The notes beneath the pieces were generated by a model. That model worked only from the letters and a program-made list of their open reading frames with translations. It ran no database searches and was not told the DNA's origin. This document shows positions 6,739 to 13,645 of a stretch of DNA of 13,647 nt, in pieces; within the stretch, counting starts at the first letter, position 1; every line of letters begins with the position of its first letter. The stretch covers positions 3,505 through 17,151 of the forward strand of contig JAHZFN010000037.1 of NCBI GenBank assembly GCA_019421315.1, in the 5' to 3' direction. The position numbers and the translations under genes were made by a program. The DNA comes from Peptococcaceae bacterium (GTDB taxonomy: Bacteria; Bacillota; Dehalobacteriia; UBA4068; UBA4997).

Positions 6739-7821
6739 ATGGCTGACATATCTGTTAATTTGCCGCCGAATTTGCCTTTTGACATTGCGGCGGTTGAAGA
6801 AAAATATAATTTTAAAATAAGCGGGGTTACTAACCTTGCCGAAAAAAGAAAAATCTACCGCCTGCAAACGGACAAGGGAAATTTTGTTTTGAAGCCGGTT
6901 ACTTATCCGTCGGCGGAGTTTGAATTTATTAAGGATGGCTGCAATTATTTGGCGGCGCAGGGCTGCCGAACAGCGGCGGTTATACCCGGCGTTCGGGGCG
7001 ATTTTTGCTTTGAGACGGCTGAAAACGGCAATTTTTTTATCATGAATTACCTGAAGGGCAGGTCTGCGGATTTTCGGGACGAAGAACATATTTCTGCTGT
7101 TGCCGCCGCTTTGGCGGATTTGCACCGTCGCAGCTTCGGTTTTCATTCGGCGGCTTTTGCCGATCGGGTAAAAATCGGGCGTTTTGCGGCGGAGGCGTTC
7201 GCTAAAATCCAAAGTATGCAAAGGTGGCAAATGCAGCTGCAAAAAAAGGCGGAGCTGTGCTATTTCGACTATTTGTACAGCGGTTATGCCGCCAAGCATA
7301 TCAATTTGGGTTTTGCCGTTTTGGAGAGCCTGCAAAAATATTACGGCGGCGTTTCGGAGAAATATCGCCGTAAAGGCTGCATTTGTCATCACGATTTGGC
7401 AAACCACAATATTTTGCTTGACAAGGCGGGGGAGGATTTGCAGGTGGGGTTTGTGGACTTTGATTACTGCATAGCCGATGTTTTTGTTCATGATTTGGCG
7501 TCGGTCTTGCTGCGTGTGGGCAAGGCGAACCATTATAACAGCCGTCTTGCTCTGAGCTTTTGGCGGCAGTACGAAAAACAAATGCCGATGGGGGCTGAAG
7601 AAAAGCTTTTGCTTTGGGATTATCTGCGGTTTCCCGTGGATTTTTGGCAGATGGGTTTGGTTTTTTACGAGGAAATTCCCGCTATGCAGGATGTGCGAGG
7701 GCAAAAAATCAGGCGTGGGCGTCTTGACCGCCGTTTGACGGAGTATATGGATAATGAAGAAAAAAAGCATATTTTTCTGCGGGAGCTGAGAAGCGAAATT
7801 TTGGGGAGCGGCATTTTATGA
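6739..7821 (+). CDS. CotS-family spore coat protein (kinase-fold)
   Basis: The 360 residues have the aminoglycoside-phosphotransferase/CotS fold. An N-lobe Lys lies in NFVLKPV (Lys52), a hinge-like segment in FFIMNYLKGR (99-108), the catalytic loop in CHHDLANHNILL (His217, Asp219, Asn224), and a DFD metal-binding motif in VDFDYC (239-244). Relatives CotS, CotI and YsxE are spore-coat proteins made in the mother cell of Bacillus; at least some are thought to phosphorylate coat proteins or sugars. The length fits (about 340-360). The start is set by AAAGGGGAG six bases upstream. The stop overlaps the start of a glycosyltransferase gene by ATGA, so the two are translationally coupled, a pairing that suggests spore-coat glycan work. 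A mother-cell sigma promoter would be expected; CATAAGCT at 6705-6712 is only weakly suggestive. The exact substrate is unknown. Confidence 0.82.
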   Translation: MADISVNLPPNLPFDIAAVEEKYNFKISGVTNLAEKRKIYRLQTDKGNFVLKPVTYPSAEFEFIKDGCNYLAAQGCRTAAVIPGVRGDFCFETAENGNFFIMNYLKGRSADFRDEEHISAVAAALADLHRRSFGFHSAAFADRVKIGRFAAEAFAKIQSMQRWQMQLQKKAELCYFDYLYSGYAAKHINLGFAVLESLQKYYGGVSEKYRRKGCICHHDLANHNILLDKAGEDLQVGFVDFDYCIADVFVHDLASVLLRVGKANHYNSRLALSFWRQYEKQMPMGAEEKLLLWDYLRFPVDFWQMGLVFYEEIPAMQDVRGQKIRRGRLDRRLTEYMDNEEKKHIFLRELRSEILGSGIL

Positions 7822-8930
7822 ACAGTACGAATATTGTCAATGTTATGATGGACAGAAGTGCGGAATTTTGGTACTGCAATACGGGAATGGGTGTCTACTC
7901 CGCCATGGTTTGGCGGCATCTGGCGGCGGCTGTGCCGCCGCAAATTGCCATGAGCGCCGTGGGCGAACAGGAGGAGCGGCGAACGGATTGCCTTTTTTGG
8001 GAGCGGCTGGCGGCGGCTCGGCGGCAAATCCCCTCTGACTGCCATGTGTTTTTCGCTCCCAACAACGGCATAGGCAATTATGCTTGGGCGGCAAAAAAGA
8101 GCTGTTTGGTTTCCGTTGTTCATGATGTTATTCCGTATATTATGCCGCAGGCTGTCGGCAATGGTTATAAATAAATTTTTTACAGGCAAATGCCGCGGGT
8201 TTTAGAAAAATCGGACTGTATTATTGCCGTTTCCCGCAACACCAAGGCAGATTTGGTTAAAATCTGCGGTGTCGAGCCAAGTAAAATTTCCGTTGTTCAC
8301 TGCGGGGTTGAGCCTTGCTTCCGTCCTCTGCCGCAGGAGCAAACGGCCTGCTTTCTGCAGACTTGCTACGGCTTGGATTTTCCGTATATTTTGTATGTGG
8401 GCGGCTTTGCGGCAAGAAAAAACGCTGCTTTGCTTTTGCGGGCTTTCGGGCGGTTGGATAAGCGGTGTTATCCTGAGCTTCGTTTGGTTCTGGTGGGCAA
8501 GCCGTCCCCTAACGATGAGAGGCTGCGGCAGACGGCGGCAAAATCGGGTGTTGCCGACCGGGTTGTTTGGCTGTCCGATTTGCCCCGCCGTCATTTGCCT
8601 TATTTGTACGGAGGAGCGGTGCTTTTTGCTTATCCCTCTTTGTACGAGGGTTTTGGTCTGCCGCCTTTGGGGGCGATGGCTTGCGGGACGCCCGTGCTTG
8701 CCGCCGACAATTCCTCTTTGTCGGAGGTTGTGGGCGGCGGCGGCAGATTGCTGAACGCCTGCGACGAGGAGCAGTGGGCTTGTCAGATGGACTGTCTTTT
8801 ATTATCGGCTGCCGAAGCTGCCCAACTGGCAAAAAACGGTATTCTGCGAGCCAAGAAATTTTCCTGGCAGAAAAATGCCGAAAAAACCGTTGAAATTTTC
8901 AAAAAATTTGCAAAATCTGCTGACAGATGA
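7818..8930 (+). pseudogene. Family 1 (GT4-like) glycosyltransferase interrupted by one in-frame TAA
   Basis: Read through as one frame, this is a 370-codon glycosyltransferase of normal length. The N-terminal domain carries VSVVHDVIPYIMP and the C-terminal domain carries IIAVSRNTKADL, YVGGFAARKN and the nucleotide-sugar site YEGFGLPPLGAMACGTPV. Codon 119 (8172-8174) is TAA, between GNGYK and IFYRQMPRVL. Both halves are in the same frame and align without loss, so a single base change (for example AAA or CAA to TAA) explains it. The start overlaps the cotS-like stop (ATGA), with GGGGAG upstream. Restart at ATG 8190 would give a 246-residue fragment lacking the acceptor domain, with no good ribosome binding site. 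TAA is used normally as a stop by the slh, nrdD, fhs, fchA and isomerase genes, so recoding is unlikely. A recent nonsense mutation or a base-call error is most likely; the intact gene would have a spore-coat or envelope glycan role. Confidence 0.78.
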
Positions 8931-8948
8931 GGAAAAATCAGGTATAAT
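8920..8948 (+). promoter_or_regulatory. Sigma-A type promoter for fhs
   Basis: CTGACA (8920-8925, one mismatch) and a perfect TATAAT (8943-8948) are 17 bp apart. The -35 lies inside the last codons of the glycosyltransferase reading frame. Transcription would start near 8955, giving a leader of about 125 nt to the fhs ATG. Confidence 0.78.
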
Positions 8949-8981
8949 ATAATTATTATCGGTATCTATTATATTTTTTAA

Positions 8982-9046
8982 CAGCCGCATTGCTTTGGCG
9001 CATTTTTTATTTGCGGCTGAAATTATCGGCAATACAAATTTTGTAT
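8982..9046 (+). promoter_or_regulatory. Two dyads in the fhs leader
   Basis: CAGCCGCA (8982-8989) pairs with TGCGGCTG (9012-9019) across 22 nt. A perfect 7+1+7 palindrome, ATACAAA-T-TTTGTAT, follows at 9032-9046, ending 16 nt before the ribosome binding site. The tetrahydrofolate riboswitch signature was looked for and not seen. An operator or an RNA control element are both possible. Confidence 0.35.
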
Positions 9047-9078
9047 ATTTTTTATATTTTGAAAGGTGGAACAAAAAA

Positions 9079-10836
9079 ATGTTAGATCCCAGAGAGTACA
9101 AGGATTGGCAAATTGCGGCGGAGGCCGAAAAAAATATGCCGAGACCTGAGGAATGGGTTGAAAAACTGGGCTTGGAAAGGGACGAAATTATCCCTTATGG
9201 CAAAGTTGCCAAACTGGATTTCCTCAAAATCATGAAACGTTTGGAAAATAAACCCGACGGCAAATTCATCGAGGTTACAGCAATCACACCCACGCCCCTC
9301 GGCGAAGGCAAAAGCACTACATCATTGGGTTTGATTGAAGGTTTGGGCAAATTGGGCAAAAGCGTCGGCGGTTGTCTGCGTCAGCCCAGCGGCGGTCCCA
9401 CAATGAACATCAAAGGTACGGCTGCCGGCGGCGGCAACTCCCTTTTAATTCCGATGACAGAATTCTCACTGGGTCTGACAGGTGACATCAACGACATCGC
9501 CAATGCTCATAACCTGGGCATGGTGGCTTTGAATGCCCGTATGCAGCACGAATACAATTACGACGACGCAACATTGGCAAAAAGAAATCTGCCCCGTTTG
9601 GACATTGACGTAAATCGTGTTGAATACAACTGGGTTATCGACTTTTCTGCGCAGTGCCTGCGCAACATCATCATCGGTATCGGCGGCAGAATGGACGGTT
9701 TCCAAATGAGCTCCAAATTTGCCATTACCGTATCTTCCGAATTGATGGCAATTTTGGCAGTTGCCAAAGACTTGAAGGATTTGCGTGAAAGAATCGGCAA
9801 CATCATCATGGCATACGACAAAAAAGGCAACCCCGTTACCGCCCATGATTTGGAAGTTGACGGTGCTATGGCTGCTTGGATGCGCAACACCATCAATCCC
9901 ACAATTTGCTGCACAGGCGAATATCAGCCTTGTCTGGTTCATGCCGGTCCCTTTGCCAACATCGCCATCGGTCAAAGCTCCATCATCGGCGACCGTGTCG
10001 GCCGTAAGCTTTGGGATTATCATGTTACGGAATCCGGCTTTGCCGCAGACATCGGCTTTGAAAAATTCTGGAACGTTAAATGCCGCCTGAGCGGTATGGT
10101 TCCCGATGTCAGCGTTATCGTGGCAACTGTTCGTTCTTTGAAAATGCACGGCGGCGGCCCTGCTGTTAAACCCGGCTTGCCTTTGGACGAAGCCTACACC
10201 AGCCAAAATCTGGAATTGGTGGAAAAAGGCTTGGGCAATCTTCTGCACCATATTAAGCTTGTTCAGAAATCCGGCGTTAAACCCGTTGTTTGCCTGAACA
10301 GCTTCTATACAGATACCCCCGAAGAAGTGGAAATTATCCGTAAAGCCGTTTTGGAAACAGGCGCCAGATTTGCCGTTTCCGAACATTGGCTCAAAGGCGG
10401 CGACGGCGCAATCGACCTTGCCAAGGAAGTTATTGCGGCCTGCGAAGAAGAAGTTGACTTCAAATACCTCTATCCTCTGGAAATGCCTTTGCGCCAAAGA
10501 GTTGAAGTCATCGCCAAGGAAGTTTACGGCGCAGACGGTGTAGATTGGTCTCCCGAAGCCGAAAAGAAAGCCATTGCTTTTGAAAACGATCCCCATTACA
10601 ACGATTTTGCCACAATGATGGTTAAAACTCACCTCTCTCTTTCCCATGAACCCAACTGGAAAGGCGTTCCCAAAGGCTGGCGTTTGCCCATCAATGACAT
10701 TTTGGTTTACGGCGGCGCCAAATTCCTCTGCCCGATGGCAGGCGGCATCAAGCTGATGCCCGGCACAGGCTCCAACCCTGCTTACCGCCGTGTGGATATT
10801 GACGTTGAAACAGGCGAAGTTAAAGGCTTGTTCTAA
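9079..10836 (+). CDS. fhs: Formate-tetrahydrofolate ligase
   Basis: Fhs makes 10-formyl-THF from formate, THF and ATP, the first tetrahydrofolate-bound step of the methyl branch of the Wood-Ljungdahl pathway and an entry to purine synthesis. The 585-residue protein has the P-loop TPLGEGKST (72-80), the folate/formate-site segments RQPSGGPTMNIKG and LTGDINDIANAHNL, and the conserved AGPFANIAIGQSSII and ATVRSLKMHGGGP. It is longer than the usual clostridial enzyme (about 556-559) and differs from it at many positions, for example RQPSGGPT against REPSLGPS. It resembles the longer, divergent type remembered from sulfate reducers and some syntrophs. ATG 9079 is chosen because AAGGTGG precedes it by 9 nt; the in-frame ATG at 8995 has no such site and adds 28 non-family residues overlapping the leader dyads. 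A terminator follows directly, then fchA. Confidence 0.95.
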   Translation: MLDPREYKDWQIAAEAEKNMPRPEEWVEKLGLERDEIIPYGKVAKLDFLKIMKRLENKPDGKFIEVTAITPTPLGEGKSTTSLGLIEGLGKLGKSVGGCLRQPSGGPTMNIKGTAAGGGNSLLIPMTEFSLGLTGDINDIANAHNLGMVALNARMQHEYNYDDATLAKRNLPRLDIDVNRVEYNWVIDFSAQCLRNIIIGIGGRMDGFQMSSKFAITVSSELMAILAVAKDLKDLRERIGNIIMAYDKKGNPVTAHDLEVDGAMAAWMRNTINPTICCTGEYQPCLVHAGPFANIAIGQSSIIGDRVGRKLWDYHVTESGFAADIGFEKFWNVKCRLSGMVPDVSVIVATVRSLKMHGGGPAVKPGLPLDEAYTSQNLELVEKGLGNLLHHIKLVQKSGVKPVVCLNSFYTDTPEEVEIIRKAVLETGARFAVSEHWLKGGDGAIDLAKEVIAACEEEVDFKYLYPLEMPLRQRVEVIAKEVYGADGVDWSPEAEKKAIAFENDPHYNDFATMMVKTHLSLSHEPNWKGVPKGWRLPINDILVYGGAKFLCPMAGGIKLMPGTGSNPAYRRVDIDVETGEVKGLF

Positions 10837-10851
10837 TATATAGCTTACAAC

Positions 10852-10879
10852 AGGGCGGTCTTTGACCGCCTTTGTTTTT
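10852..10879 (+). terminator. Rho-independent terminator after fhs
   Basis: GGCGGTC (10854-10860) pairs with GACCGCC (10864-10870) around a TTT loop and is followed by TTTGTTTTT. It lies between fhs and fchA, so it would separate or attenuate expression of the second gene. Confidence 0.85.
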
Positions 10880-10895
10880 CATGAGCTCTAATCTA

Positions 10896-10934
10896 TTTGT
10901 TTAATAAATTTGTTTAATAAATTTGTTTAATCTA
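10896..10934 (+). repeat. Three 13-bp tandem repeats upstream of fchA
   Basis: TTTGTTTAATAAA occurs twice exactly (10896-10908, 10909-10921), followed by a third copy ending CTA (10922-10934). The array abuts the fchA ribosome binding site (AAGGAGG 10934-10940). Copy number could change by strand slippage and alter the distance from the terminator or an unseen promoter. Confidence 0.9.
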
Positions 10935-10947
10935 AGGAGGAAATCCG

Positions 10948-11580
10948 ATGGCTGATAAATTGGTGAATATGACCTGCGGAGACTTTGTTGATGCCATGAG
11001 CAGCTCGGCTCCCGTTCCCGGCGGCGGCGGTGCTGTCGGTATGGGCGGTGCCATGGGTATGGCTTTGGTGAACATGGTTTTGCGCTTGACTGTTGGCAAA
11101 AAGAAATATGCCGAATATGAAGAAGAGTTGCAGGCTCTTTTGGCAAAGGGCGAAAAATTGCAGGCAGAAATTTTGCAGGTTGTTGATGCAGACGCCGCCG
11201 CTTTTGAACCGCTTTCCAAGGCGTATGGTCTGCCGAAAAACACCGAGGAAGAAAAAGCTGAAAAGGCGAGAGTTCTTTCCGAAGCCGCAATCAAGGCGTG
11301 TGATGTGCCTTTGGCAGCCGCCGAAACTTTGTTGGTGGCTTTGGAAATGGCGGAACGGGTGGCGGAAATCGGTAGCATGCTGGTTATTTCCGATGTCGCT
11401 TGCGGCGCCGAAATGCTTTGCGCTGCCGTTAAATGTGCCGAACAAAATGTTTTGATCAATTTAGGCAGTATTAAAGACGAGTTGTACGTTAAAAATGCCG
11501 CTGTGAATATCAAGCGGATTGTTTTGGCGGCAGAAGACGCCAAAAACAAAACTATTAAAAATATGGAAAACCGCCGTTAA
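10948..11580 (+). CDS. fchA: Methenyltetrahydrofolate cyclohydrolase / formiminotransferase-cyclodeaminase family protein
   Basis: This 210-residue protein belongs to the cyclodeaminase (FTCD C-terminal) family, whose stand-alone clostridial members interconvert 10-formyl-THF and 5,10-methenyl-THF (FchA) or release ammonia from 5-formimino-THF. Seen directly: the opening MTCGDFVDAMSS, the glycine-rich substrate loop PVPGGGGAVGMGGAMG (22-37), the acidic VVDADAAAF segment (78-86) with catalytic-type Asp82, PLAAAE, and the all-helical C-terminal half. The length is typical. The start is set by AAGGAGG seven bases upstream. Position after fhs favours the cyclohydrolase role, the next step of the same pathway, over histidine degradation, for which no genes are present. 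A terminator and the 13-bp repeats lie between it and fhs, so it is either read through or has its own weak promoter. FolD and MetF are not in the window. Confidence 0.88.
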   Translation: MADKLVNMTCGDFVDAMSSSAPVPGGGGAVGMGGAMGMALVNMVLRLTVGKKKYAEYEEELQALLAKGEKLQAEILQVVDADAAAFEPLSKAYGLPKNTEEEKAEKARVLSEAAIKACDVPLAAAETLLVALEMAERVAEIGSMLVISDVACGAEMLCAAVKCAEQNVLINLGSIKDELYVKNAAVNIKRIVLAAEDAKNKTIKNMENRR

Positions 11581-11628
11581 GTGGTCTTTTGCCATATTTG
11601 CCAAAAAATTGTAAAAAAATTAAAAAAA

Positions 11629-11656
11629 ACATCTGCTTTTTTGCAGGTGTTTTTTC
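11629..11656 (+). terminator. Rho-independent terminator after fchA
   Basis: ACATCTGC (11629-11636) pairs with GCAGGTGT (11643-11650), with one G-U, around a T6 loop. The stem continues into A-tract/T-tract pairing and a T-run. Confidence 0.87.
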
Positions 11657-11800
11657 TTTATGTGTAGAATATAACAGCAATATCAAAATATTTACATATT
11701 CTTAACAATATTTCGACAATAATGTGTGAAAATCGTCTGCGGAAATGCGGTATTCCTTATCGTATATATAAAGAAAAAGAGCAGGGTAGAAAAATTTGAT

Positions 11801-11818
11801 TTGGTTCTATTGGTTCTA
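11801..11818. repeat. 9-bp tandem duplication
   Basis: TTGGTTCTA occurs twice in direct succession (11801-11809 and 11810-11818) in the non-coding region upstream of the isomerase gene. Confidence 0.85.
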
Positions 11819-11888
11819 TACGAATAAATAAACGGCTGTTTTTTTTCGGCTTGACAAGTATACAATACACACAATGTTTTCCGATAAT

Positions 11889-11925
11889 GAAAAAATGAAT
11901 AAAAAAAATGAATGAAAAAATGAAT
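11889..11925. repeat. Three imperfect 12-13-bp A-rich tandem units
   Basis: Units GAAAAAATGAAT (11889-11900), AAAAAAAATGAAT (11901-11913) and GAAAAAATGAAT (11914-11925) follow each other. They contain several ATGs but no ribosome binding site and no significant ORF. Confidence 0.75.
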
Positions 11926-12135
11926 AAGTTGAAAGAAAAAAGCCGGAATATACAGATAATTATATGGATGAGTTAAATATTAAGATAAATATAATTTAAA
12001 TAAATTAATCAAAATCAAGAAAAAGAATTTGCGGCAAAAGGCTTTTTGACAGCGCTCTTTATAATAAAATTGCTGCAGAATCAACAGTATCGCCTGAACA
12101 TATTTTCCGAAATATTTTTATAACGCAAACAGTAG

Positions 12136-12212
12136 GCTGTTCCTTTTTTCGCACCAAGGTTCGGATAAAACAGCAATCCCCAAAGAAAGGATGGGGAAAC
12201 AAAAGGAACGGC
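12136..12212 (+). promoter_or_regulatory. Foldable leader element upstream of the isomerase gene
   Basis: GCTGTTCCTTTT (12136-12147) pairs with AAAAGGAACGGC (12201-12212) over 12 bp with one G-U. Inside, TCCCC (12177-12181) pairs with GGGGA (12193-12197). The segment GCTGTT has two further possible partners, AACAG at 12128-12132 and AACAGC at 12169-12174, so alternative folds exist as in many switching leaders. No known riboswitch signature (glmS, T-box, c-di-GMP, cobalamin, TPP) was found. Confidence 0.4.
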
Positions 12213-12252
12213 ATTAATAAAAAATATAGGTGAGCAAGGCAGTTATTTCAGA

Positions 12253-12291
12253 CGGAAATATAATTTGCCGCAGAGTAAAAAAATATTTCCG
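12253..12291 (+). promoter_or_regulatory. Stem-loop just before the isomerase ribosome binding site
   Basis: CGGAAATAT (12253-12261) and ATATTTCCG (12283-12291) form a 9-bp stem with a 21-nt loop, 11 nt before the AAAGGAGG at 12303-12310. It could affect access to the ribosome binding site; there is no T-run, so it is not a terminator. Confidence 0.4.
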
Positions 12292-12317
12292 CCATGCCGA
12301 AAAAAGGAGGTATTATT

Positions 12318-13544
12318 ATGACAAAGATTTTCTTGGATTTCGGTAACATTTTCAATTCCAAAAACGAGGGGCTACAGCAGGATTATTTGGCAAAGCTTAA
12401 CGGCAGAAATCCTGTAAATGTGTCTTTGGCGGCCGCCATTCATTGTGACGAAACCTTTTATGCCGAGGTGAAAAATGTGGCGGCGGATTTGCAGAAAAAA
12501 GCGGACGCTTTGCTGGTTTTGGGTGTTGGCGGCGTGCGCGCCGGCGCCAAGGCAGTTGTGGAGGCTCTTGATCCCAACGGCATGGAATTGTTTTACGCAG
12601 GTCACGGCTTCAGCGGTCATTATCTGGAGAATATATTAAACACTCTTAAAGACAGGGACGTTGCGGTTTTGGCAATGACCAAAAGCGGCAACACCTCCGA
12701 AACTCTGCTGACGTGTAGTGTTGTCAACAAGTGGATGATTAAACGCTATGGCGACGATGCCAAAAACCGTATTATCTGCATGACAGGATCCCAAGGCGGC
12801 AGACTGGGCGATTTTGCCAAAAAAATGGGTTACAGGCATTTGATTGTGCCTGATGTTGTCGGCGGCAGATATTCGCTGTTCTCCAATGTCGGTCTTTTGC
12901 AGCTGGCGGCGGCAGGCGTGGACATCGATGAATTTTTGGACGGCGTTCGTGAGGGCGAAGAGGATTATTCCGGTTTTACCATGGAAAACGACGCTTTACG
13001 TTATGCCATGGCACGCAATATTTTGTATCAGTTTGGCTACTGCAACGAAATGTGGGTTTGCTACGCTCCGTATATGCTGGAATTCGGTAAATGGTGGCGT
13101 TTGCTCTTTGCCGAAAGCGAATGTAAAAATGAAGCGGGCATTTATCCCATTAAAGCTGACAACAGCAATGATTTGAAGAATTTGCAGCACCTGCTTTCCC
13201 AAGGTCATATCGGTATGTTTGAAACCACACTTTGGCTGCGCAAAGTTTCTACCTATGAAGTGGACGAAGACGCCGCCGATTTGCTGGGCTGGGAACCGGG
13301 CGGCGACTTTACCGACGTAATCCGCAAGCTGAAAGAGGAAAACAAAATCAACAGCTTTGTCAAAGGCATTCCCCAAATCGAAATTCAGGTGGATCGCCTT
13401 GATGCCAAACATTTGGGCAAGCTGGCAGTTTTCTTCATTCAGTCCTGCCTGCTCAGCGGTTATATGCGCAATGTTAATCCCCACGACCAACCGGGCGGCG
13501 TTAATAAAAAAATGGATAAAAGAAAATGGAAATTCCAACCTTAA
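12318..13544 (+). CDS. Phosphoglucose isomerase-family (double-SIS) protein, atypical
   Basis: The 408 residues carry the phosphosugar-binding double SIS fold in phosphoglucose isomerase order: GVGGVRAGAKA (69-79), TKSGNTSETL (121-130), VGGRYSLFSNVGLL (181-194, with Arg184), FAESECK (264-270, with Glu266) and NPHDQPGGVNKK (387-398, with Lys398). The likely reaction is glucose-6-phosphate to fructose-6-phosphate. It is shorter than common bacterial enzymes (about 450). Where the short bacterial type has DLHSLGQ with the ring-opening His, this has DLKNLQH (285-291): Lys287 occupies that place and His291 lies one helical turn on. GGSYLG is GGVRAG here. Substrate or efficiency may therefore differ, so no symbol is given. 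ATG 12318 is chosen because AAAGGAGG lies 7 nt upstream; an ATG eight codons earlier overlaps that site. It is single-gene, with a terminator after it. Confidence 0.85.
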   Translation: MTKIFLDFGNIFNSKNEGLQQDYLAKLNGRNPVNVSLAAAIHCDETFYAEVKNVAADLQKKADALLVLGVGGVRAGAKAVVEALDPNGMELFYAGHGFSGHYLENILNTLKDRDVAVLAMTKSGNTSETLLTCSVVNKWMIKRYGDDAKNRIICMTGSQGGRLGDFAKKMGYRHLIVPDVVGGRYSLFSNVGLLQLAAAGVDIDEFLDGVREGEEDYSGFTMENDALRYAMARNILYQFGYCNEMWVCYAPYMLEFGKWWRLLFAESECKNEAGIYPIKADNSNDLKNLQHLLSQGHIGMFETTLWLRKVSTYEVDEDAADLLGWEPGGDFTDVIRKLKEENKINSFVKGIPQIEIQVDRLDAKHLGKLAVFFIQSCLLSGYMRNVNPHDQPGGVNKKMDKRKWKFQP

Positions 13545-13611
13545 AAAAACAAAAGAATTTTCATATAAAAAAGCATTTGACAATCCCTTAAATAATAAAA
13601 AAATGCAAAAT

Positions 13612-13645
13612 AAAAAACATCGGCAGTTTACTGCCGATGTTTTTT
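13612..13645 (+). terminator. Rho-independent terminator after the isomerase gene
   Basis: A perfect 15-bp stem (13612-13626 with 13631-13645) with a TTTA loop and T6 end, core ACATCGGCAG/CTGCCGATGT. The A6 on the left makes it usable from either direction. Confidence 0.93.

Larger units (their letters stand above)
11581..12317. other. Long AT-rich intergenic region and isomerase leader
   Basis: These 737 bp contain no convincing gene. After the fchA terminator (11629-11656) comes very AT-rich DNA with short tandem duplications: TTGGTTCTA twice (11801-11818) and a 12-13-bp GAAAAAATGAAT-type unit three times (11889-11925). Isolated hexamers TTGACA (11851, 12046) and TATAAT (12060) are not at usable distances from each other, so the isomerase promoter is unassigned. 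From about 12100 onward the sequence has several complementary segments (see 12136-12212 and 12253-12291). Confidence 0.6.

Noticed and set aside
8172..8174. TAA recoded as an amino acid
   Set aside because: Five other genes in the window end at TAA with terminators or gaps after them, so TAA is a normal stop here; no recoding signal was seen.
7665..8893. ORFs on the minus strand and other frames across cotS-like and glycosyltransferase genes
   Set aside because: Pro/Arg-rich translations typical of shadow frames in GGC/GCG-rich coding DNA.
8190..8930. Treating the second half of the glycosyltransferase as a separate gene
   Set aside because: It is in the same frame as the first half, lacks the N-terminal domain, and its ATG has no good ribosome binding site; one nonsense codon explains it better.
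8995..9078. Upstream ATG as the start of fhs
   Set aside because: No ribosome binding site, 28 extra residues not seen in the family, and overlap with the leader dyads; ATG 9079 has AAGGTGG before it.
8955..9078. Tetrahydrofolate riboswitch upstream of fhs
   Set aside because: Conserved riboswitch core segments were not found, only simple dyads.
11908..11976. 22-codon ORF beginning in the A-rich repeat
   Set aside because: No ribosome binding site and a low-complexity start; chance ORF in AT-rich DNA.
12046..12070. TTGACA and TATAAT as the isomerase promoter
   Set aside because: Only 8 bp separate them, far from the needed 16-18; no alternative hexamer at proper spacing was seen.
12294..12317. 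Upstream ATG as the start of the isomerase
   Set aside because: The AAAGGAGG site lies downstream of this ATG and serves 12318; the extra eight residues are the translated ribosome binding site region.
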